Of a stretch of 64,000 bases of DNA, positions 15,592 through 23,598 are shown one piece after another. The notes below the pieces were generated by a model, which had not been told where the DNA came from, searched no databases, and saw only the letters and a list, made by a program, of their open reading frames with translations. Position 1 is the stretch's first letter. Every line of letters starts with the position of its first letter. Source of the DNA: Planctomycetota bacterium. GTDB lineage: Bacteria > Planctomycetota > Planctomycetia > Pirellulales > Pirellulaceae. The stretch lies in assembly GCA_016872725.1 (NCBI GenBank), contig VGZC01000008.1:1-64000 (forward strand). Reading direction: 5' to 3'. A program made the translations under genes and the position numbers.

Positions 15592-16462
15592 TCTTGTTGA
15601 TCGGGTATTCGACGATCCCCCGGGCTCCGGCGGCCTTGAGCCGCGGGACAATCGTCCGAACGATCCGCTCGTCGACGATCGTATTCACGTCGACCCACGC
15701 ATCGTCGGACAACGCGGAGACGGTCGGTTTCTGCAGGGCGGGAAGCAGCGCGAGGATCTTCGGCAGATCGGCGCGCGGCACGTTGAGCATCAGGCCGACT
15801 TTGCCTTCGGCGGCCAGGCAGGCTTGGAGCATCAATGCGAGATTGTCGAGCTTTTGCCGTTTCCACGGATCGGCGTACGCCTCGCGGCTCGCGATGAACC
15901 GCGTCGTGCTTTGCAGAATCTCGTCGACGATCCGCAGGTTGTTGGCGCGGAGTGAGCTTCCCGTTTCGGTGACCTCGACGATCGCGTCCGCAAGGCGCGG
16001 CGGCTTCACTTCGGTCGCCCCCCAGGAGAACTCGACCGTCGCCTCCACGCCGTGCCGCGCGAGGTAGGCCCGGGTGAGGCCGACGGCCTCGGTCGCGATG
16101 CGGAGTCCCTTCAAATCGGCCACCGATCGCACGGGCGATTCGTTGGGCACGCAGAGCACCCAGCGGACGGGCCGCCGGCTGACTTTCGAAAACGCCAGCT
16201 CGCAGATCTCCACGACGACGGCGTTCGTTTCGAGGATCCAATCGTGGCCCGTGATTCCCGCGTCGAGCACGCCTTGCTGGACGTACCGCGCCATTTCTTG
16301 AGCACGGATCAGCATGCACTCGATCTCGTCGTCGTCGATCGACGGATAGTACGACCGGGACGCGAACGTGACCGTGTAGCCCGCCTTGCGGAAGAGCGCG
16401 CCGGTCGCCTCCTGCAGGCTGCCGGCGGGGATTCCAAGCTTCAGCAATCGCATCGTGTTCAT
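15581..16462 (-). CDS. hisG: ATP phosphoribosyltransferase, long form
   Basis: Catalyses the first step of histidine biosynthesis, condensing ATP with PRPP. The 293-residue length and a C-terminal ACT-like regulatory domain mark the long, hexameric, histidine-inhibited form. Visible family blocks are [24 protein letters not shown] at the start, DAGITGHDW, the PRPP-binding [18 protein letters not shown], and a C-terminal [20 protein letters not shown]. The gene follows hisI by 51 bp on the same strand, so the two are probably one transcript. Confidence 0.95.
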   Translation of the reverse strand: MNTMRLLKLGIPAGSLQEATGALFRKAGYTVTFASRSYYPSIDDDEIECMLIRAQEMARYVQQGVLDAGITGHDWILETNAVVVEICELAFSKVSRRPVRWVLCVPNESPVRSVADLKGLRIATEAVGLTRAYLARHGVEATVEFSWGATEVKPPRLADAIVEVTETGSSLRANNLRIVDEILQSTTRFIASREAYADPWKRQKLDNLALMLQACLAAEGKVGLMLNVPRADLPKILALLPALQKPTVSALSDDAWVDVNTIVDERIVRTIVPRLKAAGARGIVEYPINKIID

Positions 16463-16513
16463 ACCCGGGAACCCGTTCCTCGAACGACGGCCCTTCGTCC
16501 TCGCGACAGGGGC

Positions 16514-16942
16514 TTACCGTGAGGCGGGCTTGTTCGCGTTCGGACTCTTGTTCGCGTAGACATCCGCCGGGTCAAAGAGACGATCGCCGACGACATCGAC
16601 GCGTCCGGTCGCCGGATCGACGCGCCGGAAGAAACACGAGCGGAATCCCTCGTGGCACGCGGCGCCTCCGACCTGTTCGACTTTCACCAGCAGCGTATCG
16701 CGGTCGCAATCGAGGAAGACCTCGCGGAGCTCCTGGATGTTGCCGCTTTCCTCGCCTTTCCGCCAGAGCCGGTTGCGGCTTCGGCTGAAGTAGCAGACGC
16801 GCCCCGTGCGCAGCGTCTCGTCGTACGCCTCGCCGTTCATGTACGCCAGCATCAGCACGTCGCCGGTCCGCGCGTCCTGCGCGACGACGGGAATCAACGC
16901 GTTCTTTTCAAAGTCCGGCCCGTCCACAAATGGTCCTTTCAA
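16514..16942 (-). CDS. hisI: Phosphoribosyl-AMP cyclohydrolase
   Basis: Opens the adenine ring of phosphoribosyl-AMP in the third step of histidine synthesis. The 142-residue protein has the signature blocks: [20 protein letters not shown], a substrate loop [22 protein letters not shown], the metal-binding DCDRD, and [12 protein letters not shown] with zinc cysteines. There is no HisE (PRA-PH) domain, so this is the single-function form. Its start codon overlaps the stop of the upstream His-rich lipoprotein by 4 bp (ATGA), which implies coupled translation. hisG follows 51 bp downstream. Confidence 0.95.
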   Translation of the reverse strand: MKGPFVDGPDFEKNALIPVVAQDARTGDVLMLAYMNGEAYDETLRTGRVCYFSRSRNRLWRKGEESGNIQELREVFLDCDRDTLLVKVEQVGGAACHEGFRSCFFRRVDPATGRVDVVGDRLFDPADVYANKSPNANKPASR

Positions 16943-17520
16943 TGCGCGTGCGCGTGGTCATGCGATTCGAATTTCGCTTCAAACGCCTTGCCTTCCAGCG
17001 TCGCGCGCAGAAGGGGCTCGCTTCCCTCGACGATGATCGCGAGCGCCGTCACGAGCGCGGGATCCTCGATCGAATAGGCGGCCCGCGCGGGCGCTTCCCG
17101 GATGGTCGCGGTAAGCGGCAATGTGTATTTCCTTGGCTCCTTGCCCGTCCGGATTTCGATCTCGATCGTTGGCGGAGGATCGGATACCGGCTCGTTGTTG
17201 GACGCGTCCGACAGGTAGACGGCGATGAGCCCCGTCTTGTCGTCATGCGTCCATTCCGCGTGCACGAGGCGATCGCCGGACATCAGGTCGAGCCAATGAC
17301 CGCCGTGGGGGCCCTCGTGCCCGTGCGCGTGATCGTGGTGCGCATGACCGTCATGGTCGTGGCCGTGCGGGTCGGACGCGGCCTTCGACGGAGACGGGCC
17401 ACTATCCGGCGGTGACTTGGATGTGCAACCCGCAAGGCAATACAGGGCGGCGACGCCGAGGACCACCGTCGTTCGTTTGGCGGCGGAGGCAAGGCACGCG
17501 GGCCGAGGCCGAATCGTCAT
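16939..17520 (-). CDS. His-rich lipoprotein, probably metal-binding
   Basis: A 193-residue exported lipoprotein. Starting at 17520 (AAGGAG nine bases upstream) gives a basic N-terminus, a hydrophobic stretch and the lipobox LAGC. Directly after comes a disordered His/Asp/Gly segment ([24 protein letters not shown]), and the protein ends in a second short cluster, HDHAHAH. The middle is a small beta domain ([22 protein letters not shown]...). His clusters of this kind bind zinc, nickel or copper in other proteins; the function here is inferred. The stop overlaps hisI by 4 bp, so the protein is translated together with a metal-dependent histidine-synthesis enzyme. I do not recognise a named family. 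Confidence 0.72.
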   Translation of the reverse strand: MTIRPRPACLASAAKRTTVVLGVAALYCLAGCTSKSPPDSGPSPSKAASDPHGHDHDGHAHHDHAHGHEGPHGGHWLDLMSGDRLVHAEWTHDDKTGLIAVYLSDASNNEPVSDPPPTIEIEIRTGKEPRKYTLPLTATIREAPARAAYSIEDPALVTALAIIVEGSEPLLRATLEGKAFEAKFESHDHAHAH

Positions 17521-17617
17521 CGAAGGAAACTCCTTGAAGTGGGAATCAAATGAGACGGGAGAAACGAATCGCCGTGCCGCATCCACCACGAGGATCGCGA
17601 ACCACTCGACGCGCCGC

Positions 17618-19441
17618 TCAACCACCCGCCGCGCCGGTCCTCGCCGATTCCTGGGCGAACTGGGTCGCCCAGCGGTTCAGCGAGTCTTTTCCCATGCGGT
17701 CGCAGAAATCGCCGAATGACTCGCCATCCGTTCTCGCATGCTTGAAATAGGTCAGGATGGGCGTCAACGTCGGCAGGATCTGGTCGGCGGGCACGAGGTC
17801 CTGGTAGAGGAAGGCCATGCGGTCCCCGAGCAATCGCCCGCCGAGATAGATCGAGTACTTGTCGACCGCGCGCCCGGAGAGCCCCACGTCGGCGTTGTAG
17901 GGCCGAGCGCATCCATTGGGGCACCCGGTCATCCGTAGGGTGAACCGTTCACCGGCGAGACCGAGTCGGGCGAGCACGGGCTCCAGATCATCGATCATGC
18001 CCGGAAGGGACCGCTCGCTCTCGGTGATCGTCAGCGGGCAGGTCGGAAGTCCCACGCAGGCCATCGACCATCGTCGAGCTTGCGAGATCTCGTGCAAGCC
18101 CTTGACGCCGTTCCGCCGCAGGATGACCTCGAAATCGATGCGGTCGGCCGGATCGATATCGGTGAACAGAATGCTCTGAAGGGGCGTGAGGCGAATGCCC
18201 GGCCGATAGGCGCGAGCGATTTCACGCAGGGCCGTCTTGAGCCGCAGGCCGTCGCAGTCGAGGATGCGGCCGTTTTCGACATTCAGGCCGTAATAGAGTC
18301 GGCCGTCCCCCTGCTCTCCCCAGCCGAGATGGTCTTCGAACCCGCGCACGTCGGTCGGATGAGGATCGGCGAGCGGTCGTCCATAATACTCCTCGACCTT
18401 CGCCTTGAATCGGGGCAGGCCCCAATCGGCGATCAGATATTTCATGCGGGCCAGGCTCCGGTCACTCCGGTTTCCGAAGTCGCGCTGGACCTTGATGACG
18501 GCTTCCACCACCGCGATCACTTCGCCGGCCGGCACGTACGCCATCCGTTTCGCAAGCGCCGGAAACGTCTTCTTGTTGCTCGGCGTCATCCCGAAGCTGC
18601 CGCCGACCAGGAAGTTGTATCCGACCACCGTGTCGTTCTCGGGAACGGCGAGCAGTCCGAGGTCGGGTGTATAGACGTCGACGCAGTTGTCGTGCGGCAA
18701 CGCGATGGCGATCTTGAATTTCCGAGGCAGATAGGTCCTGCCGTAGAGCGGTTCGATCGCGTCGGCTCCATCGGAGTCGACGTCCTCGGGAACCCGTTCG
18801 CGCGGCGCGGCCGTTGCGGCGTCCCAGGCCTGACGCTCGCCCGATTCGAGGTCGGTGAGCCAGATATCGCGGTACGCCGGACTGCGCGGAAGCAGGTGGT
18901 TTGACAGCCGCAGCGCCAATTCCTGGATCTCTTGCCGGGGTTTGTCCTGGACCGGGCATGGGCAGCACATGACGTTGCGTTGGACGTCGCCGCAAGCGCC
19001 GAGCGTGGTGAGCTTGACCTCGTTGATCCGGCGGATCGCCGTTTGGACATCGCGCTTTAGGACGCTATGGAGCTGCAAATCCTGGCGATTCGTGATGCGA
19101 AGGGTCCCGTTTCCCAGTTCCTCGCAAAGATCCAGTTCGGCGAGCAGTTGGTCGCTGGTCAGCATGCCCGCGGGGATCTTGGTCCGGATCATCAAGGAGT
19201 AGGCCTTGCCGAGTTTCCGGCCGTCGGCATCGCGGGCTCCGCGCGAGTCCCGATCATCCTGTTGGTACATCCCGTGGTGCTTGAGGACCAAAGAGGACAA
19301 CGGCGCGAAGTGGTCCTCGCCATTCAGCAATTCCTCGGCAAGGTCGCCTCGCAAATAGCGGCTCGCCAGTTTCGCCTCCTCGACCGCCGACGGTTTGGGT
19401 TGGGGGTCGGCGGCAGGGTCGGGCTTGGTCGGTTCCGACAT
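17618..19441 (-). CDS. Assimilatory ferredoxin-type sulfite reductase (or nitrite reductase)
   Basis: A siroheme/4Fe-4S reductase of 607 residues, the usual length for this family, with two repeated ferrite-reductase halves. The N-terminal half has RTKIPAGMLTSDQL, LRITNRQDLQLH and TTLGACGDVQRNVMCCPCP. The cluster ligands are CVGLPTC and CPNGC in the C-terminal third, the C-x5-C...C-x3-C pattern that binds 4Fe-4S and siroheme. TGCPNGCARPYNADVGL is the form seen in sulfite rather than nitrite reductases, so I favour reduction of sulfite to sulfide. The electron donor would be ferredoxin, since no flavoprotein partner is nearby. GAGGAG precedes the start and a candidate promoter lies just upstream. 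The lipoprotein-hisI-hisG genes follow on the same strand after 97 bp. Confidence 0.88.
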   Translation of the reverse strand: MSEPTKPDPAADPQPKPSAVEEAKLASRYLRGDLAEELLNGEDHFAPLSSLVLKHHGMYQQDDRDSRGARDADGRKLGKAYSLMIRTKIPAGMLTSDQLLAELDLCEELGNGTLRITNRQDLQLHSVLKRDVQTAIRRINEVKLTTLGACGDVQRNVMCCPCPVQDKPRQEIQELALRLSNHLLPRSPAYRDIWLTDLESGERQAWDAATAAPRERVPEDVDSDGADAIEPLYGRTYLPRKFKIAIALPHDNCVDVYTPDLGLLAVPENDTVVGYNFLVGGSFGMTPSNKKTFPALAKRMAYVPAGEVIAVVEAVIKVQRDFGNRSDRSLARMKYLIADWGLPRFKAKVEEYYGRPLADPHPTDVRGFEDHLGWGEQGDGRLYYGLNVENGRILDCDGLRLKTALREIARAYRPGIRLTPLQSILFTDIDPADRIDFEVILRRNGVKGLHEISQARRWSMACVGLPTCPLTITESERSLPGMIDDLEPVLARLGLAGERFTLRMTGCPNGCARPYNADVGLSGRAVDKYSIYLGGRLLGDRMAFLYQDLVPADQILPTLTPILTYFKHARTDGESFGDFCDRMGKDSLNRWATQFAQESARTGAAGG

Positions 19442-19489
19442 GGTATTCCTCTCCTCGCGCGGCCCGTCCGGTCCGGCCCGCTCGGCTCA

Positions 19490-19519
19490 AGGATACCCAA
19501 TGACCGCCAAAAGCCACAA
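19490..19519 (-). promoter_or_regulatory. Candidate promoter of the sulfite reductase gene
   Basis: On the minus strand TTGTGG (19519-19514) and TATCCT (19495-19490) are separated by 18 bp, about 50 bp before the start codon. The match to the sigma-70 consensus is moderate. Confidence 0.42.
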
Positions 19520-19551
19520 GATCGGATCGGAATCGCGAATCGAGGGCGGAA

Positions 19552-19581
19552 TTGTCCGAAGCCAAATTGGCCGGTTACAAT
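19552..19581 (+). promoter_or_regulatory. Candidate promoter of the Uma2 gene
   Basis: TTGTCC (19552-19557) and TACAAT (19576-19581) are separated by 18 bp and end 36 bp before the ATG. This is a reasonable sigma-70-type match, back to back with the promoter of the divergent sulfite reductase gene. Confidence 0.5.
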
Positions 19582-19617
19582 GAAATCCGTTGCTCGACGG
19601 CCTAAGGAATCCGAATC

Positions 19618-20166
19618 ATGTCCGCGACCCAACCACGCCAGGCGACCCTCTGGGACTACGAAGCGTACGCCGCGATCCCCTTTGACGGCAAGAGGCACGA
19701 GATCATCGAAGGAGAACATTTCGTGAACCCGGCGCCCAGTCTGTACCATCAAGAGGTTTCACGGCATGTTCAGTTCCAGCTATACACCCAGATCGAACTG
19801 GAGGGTCTCGGCAAGGTCATCGATGCGCCGGTCGACTTGCAGCTTTCGGATCATGATATCGTGCAGCCCGATCTGGTGATCGTTACGCGGGAGCGAAAGC
19901 ACATCTTGACACCGACCAAGATCAAGGGGGTGCCGGATCTGGTCGTTGAAATCCTCTCGCCGTCGAACTCGGACCACGACTTGAAAACCAAACGCAATCT
20001 GTATGCAAGGGCCGGCATTCCCGAGTACTGGATCGTGTTTCCCGACGAGCATCAGGTACTCCAACTGACGCTTGTGGACGAAGCGTATGTGGGGGAAACG
20101 CGGACCGATTCGATTCGCATGAAGGTTCCGCCTCAGGCGACGGTCAATCTCGCGCTGGTCTGGTAG
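19618..20166 (+). CDS. Uma2 family (DUF820) restriction-endonuclease-fold protein
   Basis: A 182-residue protein of the Uma2/DUF820 family, a PD-(D/E)xK nuclease fold that is greatly expanded in planctomycetes and cyanobacteria. Family blocks visible are YAAIPFDGKRHEIIEGE near the N-terminus, a central VQPDLVIVTRE, PDLVVEILSPSNSDHDLKTKR holding the acidic/Lys catalytic set, and ARAGIPEYWIVFPDEHQVLQL. The cellular role of these proteins is not settled. There is no partner gene of a toxin-antitoxin pair beside it. The gene has its own candidate promoter and sits between convergent and divergent neighbours. Confidence 0.88.
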   Translation: MSATQPRQATLWDYEAYAAIPFDGKRHEIIEGEHFVNPAPSLYHQEVSRHVQFQLYTQIELEGLGKVIDAPVDLQLSDHDIVQPDLVIVTRERKHILTPTKIKGVPDLVVEILSPSNSDHDLKTKRNLYARAGIPEYWIVFPDEHQVLQLTLVDEAYVGETRTDSIRMKVPPQATVNLALVW

Positions 20167-20261
20167 GAGCGGTCGCTTGTGGGAATGGTGGTCCGCGACG
20201 CATCCGCTTCCGCCCCGATCATGATCGGCGTAAGGGCCATGACGGGCACGCACCCGATCGG

Positions 20262-23200
20262 TCATTCGAGGACCAGTTCGGCGAGATAGATGGCGGTGAT
20301 CGGCCGTCCCTCCGCATCGTGCTCGTGGCTCGAATAGTACGACACCAGGGCTCGGTCCGGCGCCGACTCGACGAACCCCGGATACGAATTGTCCCCGCCG
20401 CTCGGGAGTTCGGCGAATTCAACCAGTCGATCGCCGATGAGCCAGCAGAGCGACGTCTTGGGGCCCCGCTCGGCGACCGAATGACGCCCTCCGACGACCC
20501 ACCGGTCAGCCCATCGCGCGAGCAGCGGGCCTCCGATGGAGCGGTCGAGCTCGCGTCGGTCCCAGTCGGTGAAAGGCGGTTGCGACCGCAACAACTGGGC
20601 ATGCGCGTCGCGCGCGCGCCGCGCGACGCCCAACACGCGGCCGTCGGATTCGAACACGAAGGCCGTTTCGTCTCCGGCGGTTTCCTGGAAGAACGCGTTC
20701 TTCCTCCAGATCAGGCCGTCATCGCTTTCGAGCATGATCGACTGGACGTCGTCGGGCTCACCACGCGCCGTCACTTCGAACCCGTCCTTTCGTCGGCCGC
20801 ACAGGTAGGCCTTGTTTCCCCACGCCGCGGCGCGCCAGACGTAATGGCCAAACGTGCCTTCGAGCATCGACGGGCCATTCCACCGCGCGCCGTCGTCGGT
20901 CCAAACGGCGTATCCGAGGTGCTTGTTCAGATCGTACTCGTCGCGCGGCAGGGTCGTTTTTCCGCTGTACCATGTTCCCGTGTAGACAAACAGCCGATCG
21001 CGAAAGACCAGGAAATGCGGATCCCGCGTATCGCGGTCGGCGACCTGGAACCGATGCGCCTGTTCCCAGGTCGCGCCGTCGTCTTGGCTGCGAAGGACGA
21101 GGATCGACGCGGTCGGATGCACCATGTGCCCATCCGGACAGCTTCGAAAGACGAGATACAACTGGTTCCGGAACCGGCACAGATCGGTGAACGCGTTGTG
21201 CTCCCCGTTGTGGAACGCTCGGCGCACCGACGCGACGCGCACCTTCGGGAAACGTGTTCCGATTCCGCCGTCCGGCCGTTTCGTCTTGAGCCCGATCTGT
21301 TCGAACGGAATGGCCTTGAAGCCTGTCGCCCAAACGGGCGAGTCGTCGCGGAGCCGGAACACGGGTGGGTCCCGCGACACGAGTCCCGGTTCCGGGTCCA
21401 CCGAATTCCGCTCGACCTTCAAGACACCTTCGCTTGCGTGCCAACCGGCTTCGAGCCATTTGCCGAAGCAGACGTTGGCTTGGATGACGTTGTTTTCGGG
21501 AGGGACGCCGGCGCGTTCCGCGTAATAGCGGTCGACGTCCGCGATCGCCGGATAGCGGGTCCGATAGAGTTCGGCGGGGACCGCGTCGAGTTGTTTCTTC
21601 ATGAAGTCGCGCACCATGTTGGACCAGACGGGCGACTTGTCGAGCCCCCTTCCATCGACGCGCACGGCCGGATCGCAGTCGACGAACACGTTGTTCTCGA
21701 CGCGATGGTCGCGTCCGCCGCCGATAAACATGGCCCAATGGACGCGATGAAAAACATTGCCGAACACTTCGGTGCCGCTCACGCAATCATCCATGTAGAC
21801 TCCCATCGACCCCATGCCGACTCCGCCCGTGTCGTGGATGAAGTTGTGCCGGATGCGGTTGCCGCGAATCGTCCAGTCCCGGCCCGCGTAAATGGCCCCG
21901 ACATCGCCCGTCTCGAGCGCGATGTGGTGGATCTCGTTGAATTCAAGCAAATGGTCATTGCCCCCGAACAGGATCGCGCAGTGCGGATGATCATGAATCA
22001 GGTTGTGCGAGACGTGGTGTCCGACCCCCTGCATGAGCACGGCGGGCACATAGCACTTGGACCAGCGGCCTTGGCGGACGAAGTGGCAGTCATCGACGAC
22101 GTGCCCGGCCGGAGCGAGCGTTTGGCGATCGCCGCCGGATAGGGAAACGCCCCCGTCGCCCGTATCCCAAATATCGCATCGCGCGACCGTGTGCGAGGAA
22201 CCCCCATCGACGCGAACCCCCCAGTTTCCGATGTTGCGGATCGCGCATCCCTCGATCCGGATCGACGAGCCGCCCCGGATGACGACCGCGTCGGCGCGGG
22301 TCGCTTCGAGCCCAAGATCCTGGACCGCGATATGGGAAGCGTCCTGGAAACGGAGGAGCGGCCGGTCGAGAACCGAAAGCACCGCTTCGAACGGCTTTTC
22401 GGGCTCGGGTGGCCAAAAGTAGAGTACGCCGCGTTGCCGGTCGAGATACCATTCGCCGGGATGGTCCAATTCCTCGAGCACATTGAGAAAGCAGAACCGC
22501 TGCCCCTTGCGGAATCCGTAGAGGCCGTGGGGCGGCGCGGTGACGACGCGGCGCGTCTCCCGTTCCAGCCGCTCGACGCGCTCGTACGAATTCGCCCAGT
22601 CCCAAGCCCAATAACCGTGGACCCAGATGTCGTCGGACGGAGCCCACGCGAACGGGCGGTCGTCGGCGATTTCAAAACCGTCCTCGATCCGTCCGATCCG
22701 GCCTCCGTGATCGTCGGGCTTCGCGTTCGCTTCCGGGAATCCGGCGATCGCGAGCCATTCGCCCTCGTTGGGCCGACGGGCGAGGGGCATCGGCGTACCG
22801 TTGCAAAACAGCTCGCAATGCGCTACCGAGGTCGGTCGTCCGAAGCCGCGCGACGTGAGTCTCCCCGGATCGGTGATCCCCGAGGCCCGGACATCGACTT
22901 CGAGCACCCGATCGCTCGCGTCGCCCGCCAATCGCGCTCGAACGTCGGCGTCGCTGATCGGCCGGAACGCCGGCAGCACGCGACCTCCGAGCAGGCGCAC
23001 GGTTTCGCCGGGAAAGGCCCGCCACGTAACGGGCGCATCGGCCGTTCCCGAATCCTCGGCCGAAAACTCCAACTCTCCGTCGCGGCGATAATCACCGCCG
23101 CGCAGCCAGACGGTGATGGACGACCGGGACGTTCCCCGCGCCGCGCGAACGGCGTCGCGGGCCCGTTCGAGCGTCGCGAAGGGCTGCTCCTTCGTTCCCG

Positions 23201-23450
23201 CATGCCGATCATCGCCGTCCGGCGCGACAAACAGATCGCTCGCGGCCAATCGACCTTCACACGCGATCGGAATCCCGATCACCATGCCGATCACCATGCC
23301 GACCACCATGCCGATCGGACCGCGCCATCCCACCCGTTGCCGCACGCGATCGCCGCATCGGCGCCTCGATCGCACACGTCCGGCGAGCGCGGCGAGCGGG
23401 ATTCCGGCGTTGTCTTCGCGGCCCGAATCCTCGTGGTTCATGAAATCCAT
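20262..23450 (-). CDS. Exported right-handed beta-helix protein fused to a sialidase-like propeller
   Basis: A 1062-residue exported protein. The start at 23450 has GGGGAG nine bases upstream. The mature part opens with LFVAPDGDDRHAGTKEQPFATLERARDAVR, the usual entry to right-handed beta-helix enzymes and polysaccharide lyases. Helix coils follow to about residue 620 (IRIEGCAIRNIGNWGVRVDGG, GGVSLSGGDRQ, HHVSHNLIHDHPHCAILFGGNDHLLEFNEIHHI). From about 720 the C-terminal third has BNR/Asp-box-like blades (SILVLRSQDDGATWEQAHRF, YAVWTDDGARWNGP, IMLESDDGLIWRKN), as in exo-sialidases. Such fusions act on complex glycans; the exact substrate is unknown. It lies 148 bp after the GH127-like gene on the same strand, in the same catabolic block. 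Confidence 0.78.
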   Translation of the reverse strand: MDFMNHEDSGREDNAGIPLAALAGRVRSRRRCGDRVRQRVGWRGPIGMVVGMVIGMVIGIPIACEGRLAASDLFVAPDGDDRHAGTKEQPFATLERARDAVRAARGTSRSSITVWLRGGDYRRDGELEFSAEDSGTADAPVTWRAFPGETVRLLGGRVLPAFRPISDADVRARLAGDASDRVLEVDVRASGITDPGRLTSRGFGRPTSVAHCELFCNGTPMPLARRPNEGEWLAIAGFPEANAKPDDHGGRIGRIEDGFEIADDRPFAWAPSDDIWVHGYWAWDWANSYERVERLERETRRVVTAPPHGLYGFRKGQRFCFLNVLEELDHPGEWYLDRQRGVLYFWPPEPEKPFEAVLSVLDRPLLRFQDASHIAVQDLGLEATRADAVVIRGGSSIRIEGCAIRNIGNWGVRVDGGSSHTVARCDIWDTGDGGVSLSGGDRQTLAPAGHVVDDCHFVRQGRWSKCYVPAVLMQGVGHHVSHNLIHDHPHCAILFGGNDHLLEFNEIHHIALETGDVGAIYAGRDWTIRGNRIRHNFIHDTGGVGMGSMGVYMDDCVSGTEVFGNVFHRVHWAMFIGGGRDHRVENNVFVDCDPAVRVDGRGLDKSPVWSNMVRDFMKKQLDAVPAELYRTRYPAIADVDRYYAERAGVPPENNVIQANVCFGKWLEAGWHASEGVLKVERNSVDPEPGLVSRDPPVFRLRDDSPVWATGFKAIPFEQIGLKTKRPDGGIGTRFPKVRVASVRRAFHNGEHNAFTDLCRFRNQLYLVFRSCPDGHMVHPTASILVLRSQDDGATWEQAHRFQVADRDTRDPHFLVFRDRLFVYTGTWYSGKTTLPRDEYDLNKHLGYAVWTDDGARWNGPSMLEGTFGHYVWRAAAWGNKAYLCGRRKDGFEVTARGEPDDVQSIMLESDDGLIWRKNAFFQETAGDETAFVFESDGRVLGVARRARDAHAQLLRSQPPFTDWDRRELDRSIGGPLLARWADRWVVGGRHSVAERGPKTSLCWLIGDRLVEFAELPSGGDNSYPGFVESAPDRALVSYYSSHEHDAEGRPITAIYLAELVLE
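23278..23313 (-). repeat. 12-bp tandem repeat encoding the signal-peptide core
   Basis: Three head-to-tail copies of atcaccatgccg (the third with one change) lie inside the beta-helix gene. On the coding strand they give repeated GMV(I/V) units (MVVGMVIGMVIG), which form the hydrophobic core of the signal peptide. Copy-number change would lengthen or shorten this core in steps of four residues without breaking the frame. Confidence 0.75.
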
Positions 23451-23598
23451 GCGATGCGTCTCCCCAAAGAATATGATGTGTTTTCGAGTCGTGCGTTTCG
23501 TTTCGGTCGACGGATCGGGCGCGCGGGATCGTCCCCATTCGAGCCTACGGTCGGTCGCCTCGTTTTGGATGTCCGATGTCGGCCCGTTTCCTCGCGGA

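Noticed and set aside
17618-19441. Assignment as ferredoxin-nitrite reductase
   Set aside because: The second cysteine motif reads TGCPNGCARPY, closer to sulfite reductases, and no nitrate genes are nearby; kept only as an alternative.
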